Part shown: positions 1 to 4,486 of the stretch, in pieces
Layout: every line of letters starts with the position of its first letter
Numbering within the stretch: the first letter of the stretch is position 1
Assembly (NCBI GenBank): GCA_030146615.1
Contig: JASLBL010000652.1
Coordinates: 1 to 5,043, forward strand
From: Actinomycetes bacterium
GTDB taxonomy: Bacteria > Actinomycetota > CALGFH01
Direction: 5' to 3'
DNA: 5,043 bases
Made by a program: the position numbers and the translations under genes
The notes under the pieces: generated by a model
What the model saw: the letters and a program-made list of their open reading frames with translations, nothing else
The model's database searches: none
What the model was told of the DNA's origin: nothing

Positions 1-242
1 AGACGGCGACGATGCCTATTCTCCTCATCAATTCCCCCATTTGGTTGCCCATGATCTTGAGGAGACACTCGCGCTTCCCCTTCTCGGGGAAGGGCCTTTA
101 GTTCATGCGATGGCCGACATGGGGGTCGTCCACCGCATGAACTAAAGGCCCTTCCCCGAGAAGGGGAAGCGCGAGTGTCTCCTCAAGATCATGGGCAACC
201 AAATGGGGGAATTGATGAGGAGAATAGGCATCGTCGCCGTCT
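1..242. repeat. Long inverted repeat, 109-bp perfect arms
   Basis: Bases 1-109 are the exact reverse complement of 134-242 (position i pairs with 243-i). The 24-bp centre (110-133) is an imperfect extension: 111-113 pair with 130-132 and 115-118 with 125-128, mismatches fall at 110/133 and 114/129, and a 6-base loop lies at 119-124. The right arm contains the first codons of the secreted-protein gene, so the left arm holds an antisense copy of a coding start. The left arm reaches base 1 and may continue outside the window. A perfect outer stem on an imperfect centre is what fold-back copying from a natural hairpin would give, in the cell or during amplification or assembly. Confidence 0.97.
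151..169 (+). promoter_or_regulatory. Nested hairpin upstream of the secreted-protein gene
   Basis: CTTCCCC (151-157) pairs perfectly with GGGGAAG (163-169) around a 5-base loop. The same hairpin sits in the mirrored arm at 74-92. It ends 21 bases before the ATG at 191 and 45 before the preferred start at 215. It could be a leader structure of that gene, or the terminator of a gene once lying to the left. No clear promoter was seen between 134 and 190. Confidence 0.4.
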
Positions 243-727
243 TGGCGACCCTTCTGATGGCCTTCTCGGCTTCGGCGGCGCTGGCTGTGCCGCCGACATC
301 GGTCACGCAGACCGGTGGCCTGCATGTCTGTCAGGGCTCAGCGCTGGACGTCACCGCCAATAAGACAGACGGGGCGTTCTTGACTGCAACCGGGGAGGTC
401 TGCGGGGCCGGTAGGACCGCAACGGCCGTCCTGAGTGCCGACGTGGAGGCGACTGTAGGCTGCGTGACCCGAGGTGGCGGCGAGCCCCGGGGGCTGGAAG
501 AGGTCGCAACGGGCACCACCGGCGAGGTGACAATCCGGACGCGGGCCGGCCGAGGCGCCTTCACCGTCAGCACGGATCCGATCACGATTGAAGACTTCGC
601 CTTTGAGTGCCCGAGCGCACAACAGACCGAGGTCATTGTGGGGGCCGTGACCTTCACGGACATCACGCTCACCATTACGAGCCAAACCGGCACGATTGTG
701 GCAACGTTCCCCGACCTCGACCCGTGA
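215..727 (+). CDS. Small secreted protein, four cysteines, unknown function
   Basis: Predicted 170-residue exported protein. Residues 1-24 form a textbook Sec signal peptide: start MRR, a hydrophobic core rich in V, L and A, and an A-L-A end before VPPTS. The mature part is about 146 residues, rich in Thr, Val and Gly with alternating hydrophobic positions that suggest a beta-sandwich fold. It has exactly four cysteines (39, 63, 83, 132), which could form two disulfides. There is no catalytic motif, lipobox or cell-wall sorting signal, and the protein ends in FPDLDP. The start at 215 is preferred because GGGGGA lies just upstream (205-210) and gives a normal signal peptide; in-frame ATGs at 191 and 203 would add 8 or 4 residues. 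The first 28 coding bases (up to 242) lie within the inverted repeat. It resembles unnamed small secreted proteins of actinomycetes, but I cannot name a family. Confidence 0.82.
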   Translation: MRRIGIVAVLATLLMAFSASAALAVPPTSVTQTGGLHVCQGSALDVTANKTDGAFLTATGEVCGAGRTATAVLSADVEATVGCVTRGGGEPRGLEEVATGTTGEVTIRTRAGRGAFTVSTDPITIEDFAFECPSAQQTEVIVGAVTFTDITLTITSQTGTIVATFPDLDP

Positions 728-734
728 TCAACTA

Positions 735-803
735 GCCGGGCGACCTTCTAGACAAGAAGGGCCGGGCGTTCTCGGGCCGTCCAATTGCCCGGGATCGCCC
801 GGC
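735..803 (+). terminator. Structured region after the secreted-protein gene, possible terminator
   Basis: Eight bases after the stop codon, GCCGGGCGA (735-743) is perfectly complementary to TCGCCCGGC (795-803). Inside it, CCTTCT (744-749) pairs with AGAAGG (755-760) around 5 bases. Other GGGCC/GGCCC segments can pair alternatively. There is no T-tract after either stem, so this would be a GC-rich actinobacterial-style terminator rather than a classical one. It may simply be GC-rich structured DNA. Confidence 0.35.
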
Positions 804-1000
804 CACGCCACAAGCGCCCACCCAGCATGCCAGGTGGTCTGCTGGTGATCGTGCACAGCGTCGGGACGCCACATATGGAGTTGGGCAGGCCTCGAAAGGG
901 AGGTCTCCGAGATCGGGACGTACCCTACGGCGCGCAGCACCGCGGTCGCCTTCATCACCGCCCTGCTCCTGCGGCCCCAAGCAACGTGCTGAACCTGGCA

Positions 1001-1036
1001 GCCATGGCTCCCGGCTCCCCCGGCGGGGGCCATGGC
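1001..1036. repeat. Inverted repeat with GCCATGGC ends
   Basis: GCCATGGCTCCC (1001-1012) and GGGGGCCATGGC (1025-1036) form a 12-bp stem with one T-G wobble and a 12-base loop. The outer eight bases are themselves palindromic, so each arm is also a possible dimeric binding site. There is no T-tract, so a terminator is less likely than a protein-binding site or a structured leader. Confidence 0.45.
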
Positions 1037-1048
1037 CCATCCTCGCCT

Positions 1049-1063
1049 TGGCCGTAACGGCCA
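1049..1063. promoter_or_regulatory. 15-bp palindrome, candidate operator
   Basis: TGGCCGT (1049-1055) and ACGGCCA (1057-1063) are perfect mirror complements around A1056. The site ends 21 bp before the ATG at 1085, where an operator or a 5'-leader hairpin could act. The palindrome is seen directly; an operator role is inferred only from position. Confidence 0.4.
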
Positions 1064-1084
1064 CCCTGCCTTCCAGGTTTCCTG

Positions 1085-1387
1085 ATGGGAAGTGGCCTGT
1101 TCACCACCAGCGTCGCCAAGGAGCAGAACATCGCCGCCGACGTCAGGTCCAGGGGTGGGATGATGACCGTGAACGGACAGCCCCCCATGGTGGACGAAGA
1201 AGCCATCATCCTGTTCCTGCGCCAGCTGGATCGTGCCCTCTCGGCTGCCCGCCACGCTGATGAGCCACAGCGGCGGCATCGGCTCACCCTGATCCAGTCG
1301 CTGGTCATGGCGGTCCTCGCCGACCCACGGCATCTTGCTCAGGCACTGCGCCAAGCCGCCGACGGCCTCGCCCACCTCGACTCTTAA
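1085..1387 (+). CDS. Hypothetical 100-residue protein
   Basis: I do not recognise this protein. The C-terminal 65 residues are predicted to be mostly helical, with EEAIILFLRQLDRAL followed by an amphipathic run ending in ALRQAADGLAHLDS, suggesting a small helical bundle. There are no cysteines, signal peptide or membrane segment. Codons end in G or C almost throughout, including the first 25 codons, which supports both the frame and the long start. ATG 1085 is the first ATG after an in-frame stop at 1055 and has only a weak CAGG upstream. The ATG pair at 1160 and 1163 follows AGGGG, a better ribosome binding site, and would give 75 or 74 residues. A competing frame on the opposite strand (728-1393) has poor protein character. 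The nearby palindrome at 1049-1063 may control this gene. Confidence 0.6.
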   Translation: MGSGLFTTSVAKEQNIAADVRSRGGMMTVNGQPPMVDEEAIILFLRQLDRALSAARHADEPQRRHRLTLIQSLVMAVLADPRHLAQALRQAADGLAHLDS

Positions 1388-1455
1388 CCTCACCTCTCTT
1401 CAGCTGTGCCGCCAGACCCTTGAAGAGGAGGCGGCTTTCATCCTGCTCGGACGGC

Positions 1456-1603
1456 GTGACCCAGGACCGGGACCGCCCTGCTGTTCCTCCCGATCCTCAT
1501 TGCGACTGGCGACCACCCCGTCTGGGATTCGGTTCGGGCCATCGGGTGGGGCCTTGCCATGGGCATCGTTGTCCATAGCAGCGTGACCTGGCGTCGAAGG
1601 TAG
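1456..1603 (+). pseudogene. Possible frameshifted small membrane protein
   Basis: Frame 2 from 1478 to the TAG at 1601 reads like the end of a small membrane protein: LLFLPILIATG, then a hydrophobic stretch AIGWGLAMGIVVHSSVTW, then RRR. It has no start codon, since an in-frame TGA lies at 1457. A GTG at 1456 opens the neighbouring frame with MTQDRDR and joins this segment if one C is removed from the CCC run at 1476-1478, giving 48 residues. GAGG at 1425-1428 lies too far upstream to be a normal ribosome binding site for that GTG. Frame 2 stays open again from 1604 to a TAG at 1817. This may be a broken gene, a sequencing error, or chance hydrophobicity in GC-rich DNA. Confidence 0.3.
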
Positions 1604-1660
1604 GCGGGTCGACGCGACTGCCGCGCACCTCCGGCGCTGCCAACGAGGCAGGTGGTCATC

Positions 1661-1819
1661 GTGGACGGGCCTCACCCTCCGGCCGAGCTGGTGACCATCA
1701 CCAGCAGGCCTGAGCCAAGTTCGTCCTCGCCGGCCGTGCCCCCGGCGTGCCCTAAGCATCGGTCGCCAGTGGTCAGCCACGGACAACCACGGTCAATACC
1801 TGTGCCGCTCAAGCTGTAG
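1661..1819 (+). CDS. Doubtful small open frame, about 52 residues
   Basis: GTG 1661 (or GTG 1652) begins a frame preceded by GAGGCAGG (1645-1652). It encodes a Pro/Ser-rich peptide beginning VDGPHPPAELVTITSRPE and ending PLKL before TAG 1817. It lies in the same frame as the membrane-like fragment ending at 1603, separated by one stop. There are no cysteines, membrane segments or recognised motifs. It may be a real small protein, the decayed end of a longer gene, or noise. Confidence 0.2.
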   Translation: MDGPHPPAELVTITSRPEPSSSSPAVPPACPKHRSPVVSHGQPRSIPVPLKL

Positions 1820-1889
1820 GATCAGTTCGCCAAGAGCGCTCCGAGGTAGCTTCCCAAGCTCGCGGTGGCCTTCTCGACCAGCAGGCCGG

Positions 1890-2103
1890 CGGACGGCCCG
1901 GACCCCGAGTGTCCGAGGTGTCCACATGGGACGTCTGCTCGGACACTGATCGGACAGGGGGTCCATCCGCCCATCCAAGGTGTCCGTCCGGACATGAAGA
2001 GCGTCCCGAGTGGACGCTCGGGGCGCTCAGGTATGGACGCCGCTCAGCGTTGGTGTCCGGCCGTCCGCGCTGCTGTCCGGTCGGCCGTCCGGTCAAGCGT
2101 CCG
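1890..2103. repeat. Dense GTCCG/CGGAC pentamer array
   Basis: Thirteen copies of GTCCG or its complement CGGAC lie in 214 bp. GTCCG starts at 1911, 1982, 1986, 2055, 2063, 2075, 2087 and 2099; CGGAC starts at 1890, 1899, 1940, 1951 and 1989. Seven are the hexamer TGTCCG/CGGACA (1910, 1940, 1951, 1981, 1989, 2054, 2074). The copies at 1981-1994 form a perfect palindrome, TGTCCG-TC-CGGACA. Two copies are 11 bp apart (1940, 1951), and four (2063-2099) are exactly 12 bp apart within the WhiB-like coding end. A rough composition estimate predicts about one copy. It could be an iteron or operator array, or a spreading simple repeat. Confidence 0.6.
1999..2019 (-). terminator. Hairpin after the WhiB-like gene, probable terminator
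   Basis: GAGCGTCC (1999-2006) pairs perfectly with GGACGCTC (2012-2019) around a 5-base loop. Read on the - strand it begins 24 bases after the TGA of the WhiB-like gene, the expected place for its terminator. Only TT follows the stem, so it lacks a proper T-tract. The stem lies inside the pentamer array and may instead be part of it. Confidence 0.4.
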
Positions 2104-3111
2104 CCGCTGCCAGATCGAGCGGTCGCGCCGCCAGGGATGCCGCTCGGGGTCGGCCCGGCGGGTGGCCGCCAGCTTCCGCTCCAGCGCCCGCCGGGCACCC
2201 TCGGGCCGGTCGGTTGGCCGTTCCAACCCCCACCGTTTCCAGGCGTAGTACAGAGTCGCCGGGTTGACCCCGAACCGCTCGGCCGCCCGGCTGGCCCCGA
2301 CCTGGATGGCCAGCTCCAGGGCCTCCTCGGCCGCCGCCCGGTCGGTCGCCAGCCGGGTCGGTGCCCGCGGGCCGCGGTGGACGGGCTCGCCCATGCCCCA
2401 CTGGGCGAACGCCGCCCGCAGGGTCCGCCGGGCCACCCCGACCTCGCGGGCGGCCTTGACCCAGCCGACCTGCTCCACCAGCGCGAACGCCTCCCGGGCC
2501 TTCGCCGGGTCGTGCACGAGCTCAGCCGGCTGGTGCAGGTTGGGGACCTCCAGCCCCCAATGGGTCAGAGCGGCGTGCAGGTCGGTGACATGGACCCCGA
2601 TGAGGGCGGAGACGTGGGCGGTGCCGGCGGTCTTGCACAGCTCCCAGGCCCGCACCGTGGCACTGGCATCGCCCCGCAGATGGGCGGCCATGCTTCGCCC
2701 CGCCGGTGCCCGAACCTCGGCCGGGTCGATGCCGGTGGCGGCGGTGGCCCGTTGGGCGGCTTGGTGGCGGGCGTGGGCGACCTGGCGCTGGCGGCGCAGC
2801 GGCACCCGCTCCGCTGCGGTCATCCCGCCCAAGATGGCGTGCTGGTCGCCGGTTGCCAGGGCCATCTCCAGGCATGGCTCCCTGACTGGGCAGGTGGCGC
2901 AGATGGCTTTGGCGGCCTGTTCGGCGGCCTGGTCGTCGGGCTCGGGGTAGAACAGCTCCAGGTCGTCCTCCCCGCAGGCGGCGCCCCGCAGGACCTCCGG
3001 GTCCAGGCTGATGCCATCGGGCAGGCCGGGGAGGCTGACATCCAGCTCGGCAGGGTCGTCGCCCTGCAGGCTCGACAGCAGCCGGGCCGGACGGCGCGAG
3101 GTCAACGTCAT
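2044..3111 (-). CDS. WhiB-like regulator with three tandem HTH-like repeats
   Basis: This 355-residue protein has a WhiB-type iron-sulfur domain near its N-terminus: C46, C71, C74 and C80 (C-x24-C-x2-C-x5-C), followed by AILGGMTAAER (92-102) in place of the family's G-[VI]-W-G-G turn, and basic residues 106-109. WhiB proteins of actinomycetes bind a 4Fe-4S cluster and work with the main sigma factor; most are only about 80-140 residues. The extra 210 residues hold three gapless 46-residue repeats (146-191, 199-244, 255-300), each with an Ala-rich helix, a [LV]GV turn-like segment and a W-G-[LM] end. They look like Psq/transposase-type helix-turn-helix units that would bind DNA. The tail from 301 is Arg-rich and ends with DRTADRTAARTAG. 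The start ATG overlaps the upstream stop (ATGA), indicating translational coupling. The WhiB assignment is firm; targets and the role of the repeats are inferred. Confidence 0.9.
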   Translation of the reverse strand: MTLTSRRPARLLSSLQGDDPAELDVSLPGLPDGISLDPEVLRGAACGEDDLELFYPEPDDQAAEQAAKAICATCPVREPCLEMALATGDQHAILGGMTAAERVPLRRQRQVAHARHQAAQRATAATGIDPAEVRAPAGRSMAAHLRGDASATVRAWELCKTAGTAHVSALIGVHVTDLHAALTHWGLEVPNLHQPAELVHDPAKAREAFALVEQVGWVKAAREVGVARRTLRAAFAQWGMGEPVHRGPRAPTRLATDRAAAEEALELAIQVGASRAAERFGVNPATLYYAWKRWGLERPTDRPEGARRALERKLAATRRADPERHPWRRDRSIWQRRTLDRTADRTAARTAGHQR

Positions 3112-3419
3112 GCGGCCTCACCGCCCAGGTCCTCGGCCGGCTCGGGGAGGGATCCGGGGAACCCCGAGGGGCTGCCCCGGTCGGGCGGGAGGCCGCGGCG
3201 GGCGCGCTCGGCGGCCAGCAGCCACCCGTACTCGGCCTGGTGGGCGGCGACCAGCCGGGAGAGTGCTGCCCGCCGGATCTCGCCGGCGAGGCGTGTGGCA
3301 GCGTTGTGGCAGGCCTTACAGACCGAGGCCGGGTTGCGGTAGAAGTCGCCAGGCGGCTTGGTGGCCTGGCAGCGGGAACAGCGACGCTGCTGCGGCGCAG
3401 CGGTATGCTGGGGATGCAT
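3108..3419 (-). CDS. Small zinc-ribbon-like protein
   Basis: A 103-residue protein with two CxxC knuckles, C14-x2-C17-x16-C34-x2-C37, and the signature K-P-P-G-D-F-Y-R between them. The arrangement matches the short zinc-binding module found alone or in front of HNH nucleases in actinophages and mobile elements (CxxC...K-P...F-Y...CKxC). No HNH catalytic residues follow. The rest is a basic helical segment (residues 41-75) and a Gly/Pro/Glu-rich end, so it is probably a nucleic-acid- or protein-binding accessory factor rather than an enzyme. ATG 3419 is preceded by GAGGGAG with a 10-base gap, inside a leader shared with the gene at 3778. Its TGA overlaps the start of the WhiB-like gene by four bases (ATGA), so the two are very likely made together. 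Zinc binding is inferred from the motif. Confidence 0.78.
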   Translation of the reverse strand: MHPQHTAAPQQRRCSRCQATKPPGDFYRNPASVCKACHNAATRLAGEIRRAALSRLVAAHQAEYGWLLAAERARRGLPPDRGSPSGFPGSLPEPAEDLGGEAA

Positions 3420-3425
3420 CTCGGG

Positions 3426-3438
3426 GTAGCTCCCTCGC
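3426..3438 (-). promoter_or_regulatory. Shared 13-bp leader with ribosome binding site, copy 1
   Basis: On the - strand this reads GCGAGGGAGCTAC and is identical to 3779-3791. It supplies GGGAG as the ribosome binding site for the zinc-ribbon-like gene, with 10 bases from GGGAG to the ATG. Confidence 0.6.
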
Positions 3439-3452
3439 GATGTGCAGTTAAA

Positions 3453-3484
3453 GGGCCGGGCGCGTGGCTAGACGCGCTCGGCCC
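3453..3484 (-). terminator. Strong hairpin between two - strand genes
   Basis: Bases 3453-3465 and 3472-3484 pair at 12 of 13 positions around a 6-base loop. Only 3459/3478 fails to pair on the - strand; on the + strand it would be a G-T wobble. Read on the - strand it begins 6 bases after the TAA at 3491 and is followed by TTTAA. It is a good candidate for an intrinsic or partial terminator after the 95-residue gene. That would either attenuate transcription of the zinc-ribbon and WhiB-like genes or mean that they have their own promoter. Confidence 0.6.
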
Positions 3485-3490
3485 GCCTCC

Positions 3491-3778
3491 TTACCGGGAC
3501 GCCTCACCTCCCTTGGCCGGGCGGCGGGCGCGGCGGGCCTTGGCCGAGGCGAGCGCGAGCCGGGCGAAGTAGGCGCTGCGCAACTGCTGGGCGCGACGCT
3601 GCCGCTCGGCAGGCGGCAATACTCCATCCGGGTCCGCTTGACGGTCGAAGCCGGCAAGGAAGGCGACACGGGCCTTGTCCATCGCCGCCTTCGCGTCGTA
3701 CTTGGCGTGCTTGGCGTGTGCCGCCGCGCGCGCCCGCAACACCCGCTCCGTAGGGCTTAGCGGCTCTCGCTTCGGCAT
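3491..3778 (-). CDS. Hypothetical basic 95-residue protein
   Basis: A highly charged, Ala/Arg-rich and mostly helical protein with no cysteines, signal peptide or membrane segment. The central motif FDRQADPDGVLPPAERQRRA followed by AYFARLALASAKARR is one I associate with small uncharacterised proteins on actinomycete plasmids, integrative elements and phages. No family name or function can be given from sequence alone. Basic character suggests nucleic-acid or protein binding. The ATG start has GAGGGAG with CTAC before the ATG, in a 13-bp leader also used by the next gene. It is the first gene of the leftward group and faces the XRE gene across a 188-bp intergenic region. A hairpin follows directly after its stop, so it may be expressed more strongly than the two genes downstream. 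Confidence 0.72.
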   Translation of the reverse strand: MPKREPLSPTERVLRARAAAHAKHAKYDAKAAMDKARVAFLAGFDRQADPDGVLPPAERQRRAQQLRSAYFARLALASAKARRARRPAKGGEASR

Positions 3779-3791
3779 GTAGCTCCCTCGC
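3779..3791 (-). promoter_or_regulatory. Shared 13-bp leader with ribosome binding site, copy 2
   Basis: Identical to 3426-3438 (GCGAGGGAGCTAC on the - strand). Here it directly abuts the ATG, with GGGAG followed by CTAC, and fixes the start of the 95-residue gene at 3778. Confidence 0.6.
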
Positions 3792-3835
3792 AGGGTCGTG
3801 GCCGCAGCAACGGGGCTAGCGAGGCAACGGCCAGG

Positions 3836-3885
3836 CTGCTAGCACCTAGCGTAGTCTGATAGCAGTCATAGTGACAAGTATTACT
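3836..3885. promoter_or_regulatory. Cluster of small palindromes, candidate operators
   Basis: The divergent intergenic region holds CTGCTA (3836-3841) complementary to TAGCAG (3860-3865), GTCA-TAG-TGAC (3865-3875), and AGTA-T-TACT (3877-3885). The second and third overlap or touch the proposed -35 of the leftward promoter. Such sites are where an XRE repressor encoded next door would be expected to bind. TATTAC (3879-3884) could also be a -10 for the rightward gene, but no good -35 accompanies it. Confidence 0.35.
3848..3877 (-). promoter_or_regulatory. Candidate promoter of the leftward operon
   Basis: On the - strand TTGTCA (3877-3872) is followed after 18 bases by TACGCT (3853-3848), matching the TTGAC/TAnnnT pattern of the main actinobacterial sigma factor. 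Transcription would start near 3841, leaving a leader of about 62 bases before ATG 3778. The region is noticeably more AT-rich than its surroundings. The match is visible, but not tested. Confidence 0.4.
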
Positions 3886-3966
3886 AACCAACCTCGACGC
3901 TCGACGGTGTTCGTCTTGATCGGGCATGCTTGTCGGCCAGGAGGTCGAGCCTGGAGCGCATGACAC

Positions 3967-4356
3967 GTGGCGACGGCAGAGCAGCGGCGGGCATTCAGCA
4001 AGGCCCTGCAACAGACGCTCGATGAGGCTCGAATATCGGGCCGTGAACTGGCGCGAAGGCTCAACCTGTCCCAGGCCGGGGTCCAGCAGTGGTTGCGCGC
4101 CAAGACGGCGCCAAGGCCAGCAACCGTGGCGCGCGTGGAGGAGTTGCTTGAGCAGGAACCCGGAACCTTCGCACGCGTGCTTGGCTATACGGTCATCAAG
4201 CAGATCAGCGACGGTCGGGTCTTCAACGTCATCGAGGCGATCAATGCTGAACCTCGACTCGGCCCGCGCGAGAAGGCACTGCTTCTCAGCATGTACCGTG
4301 AACTGCTGCGCCAGGCCAAGATGGCCGACGACGCGGGAGCTAGAGCCAAGGGATGA
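3967..4356 (+). CDS. XRE-type helix-turn-helix regulator, repressor-like
   Basis: A 129-residue protein with an N-terminal lambda-repressor/Cro-type helix-turn-helix at about residues 10-62: SGRELARRLNLSQAGVQQWL gives the two core helices, followed by an A-P-R-P-A-T-V turn and a helix VARVEELLEQ. The C-terminal half is helical and probably a dimerisation region (R-L-G-P-R-E-K-A-L-L at 97-106). There is no protease domain of the S24/LexA type. GTG 3967 is chosen because GGAG (3953-3956) lies 10 bases upstream; the nearby ATG at 3960 is in another frame. It is divergent from the small-gene/WhiB-like operon and probably controls the shared intergenic region, including its own gene. The family call is firm; the phage- or element-repressor role is inferred from context. 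Confidence 0.85.
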   Translation: MATAEQRRAFSKALQQTLDEARISGRELARRLNLSQAGVQQWLRAKTAPRPATVARVEELLEQEPGTFARVLGYTVIKQISDGRVFNVIEAINAEPRLGPREKALLLSMYRELLRQAKMADDAGARAKG

Positions 4357-4486
4357 AGTCCGCAAGAAGGTCTCCGCTGAGCGCCGGTGTAGCCTCGGCT
4401 TTGAAGAGACATCAACGCAGTCAGGAATGTCGAGCGCCTGAAAGCGACTCGTTTGCGATAGGAATCCGCCAGGGAAGCGGGCAGCG

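Larger units (their letters stand above)
804..1084. other. Stretch without a convincing gene
   Basis: Open frames exist on both strands, as expected in GC-rich DNA, but none combines a ribosome binding site with a believable protein. One short + frame ending near 988 gives a hydrophobic run (AFITALLL) but has no start codon. The right third holds two palindromic structures, listed separately, which may belong to the control region of the gene at 1085. Confidence 0.5.
1388..2043. other. Gene-poor stretch between convergent genes
   Basis: This interval separates a + gene ending at 1387 from the WhiB-like gene ending at 2044 on the - strand. It holds only the doubtful fragments at 1456-1819, the pentamer array from 1890 onward and a hairpin at 1999-2019. 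Long open frames on the - strand (such as 1400-1786 and 1809-2198) are low-complexity Arg/Pro/Gly/Ser translations and are not credible proteins. Confidence 0.5.

Noticed and set aside
1..242. Insertion-sequence or transposon ends
   Set aside because: The arms are separated by only 24 bp and there is no transposase between them; the outer arm copies a gene start instead.
728..1393. 221-residue open frame on the - strand
   Set aside because: The + strand gene at 1085 has better codon use and protein character, and this translation has no recognisable domain.
1400..1786. 128-residue - strand open frame in the gene-poor stretch
   Set aside because: Arg/Gly/Pro-rich translation, no ribosome binding site or motif.
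1890..2103. CRISPR array
   Set aside because: The repeat units are 5-6 bases with irregular spacing and mixed orientation, without the long direct repeats and unique spacers of a CRISPR.
1909..3342. Very long + strand open frame opposite the WhiB-like gene
   Set aside because: It is antisense to a clearly recognisable WhiB-like gene and to part of the zinc-ribbon-like gene; its translation is Gly/Pro/Arg-rich without motifs. Such shadows are normal in GC-rich DNA.
3108..3419. HNH endonuclease
   Set aside because: The zinc-knuckle pattern resembles that found in front of HNH nucleases, but no His-Asn-His catalytic segment follows.
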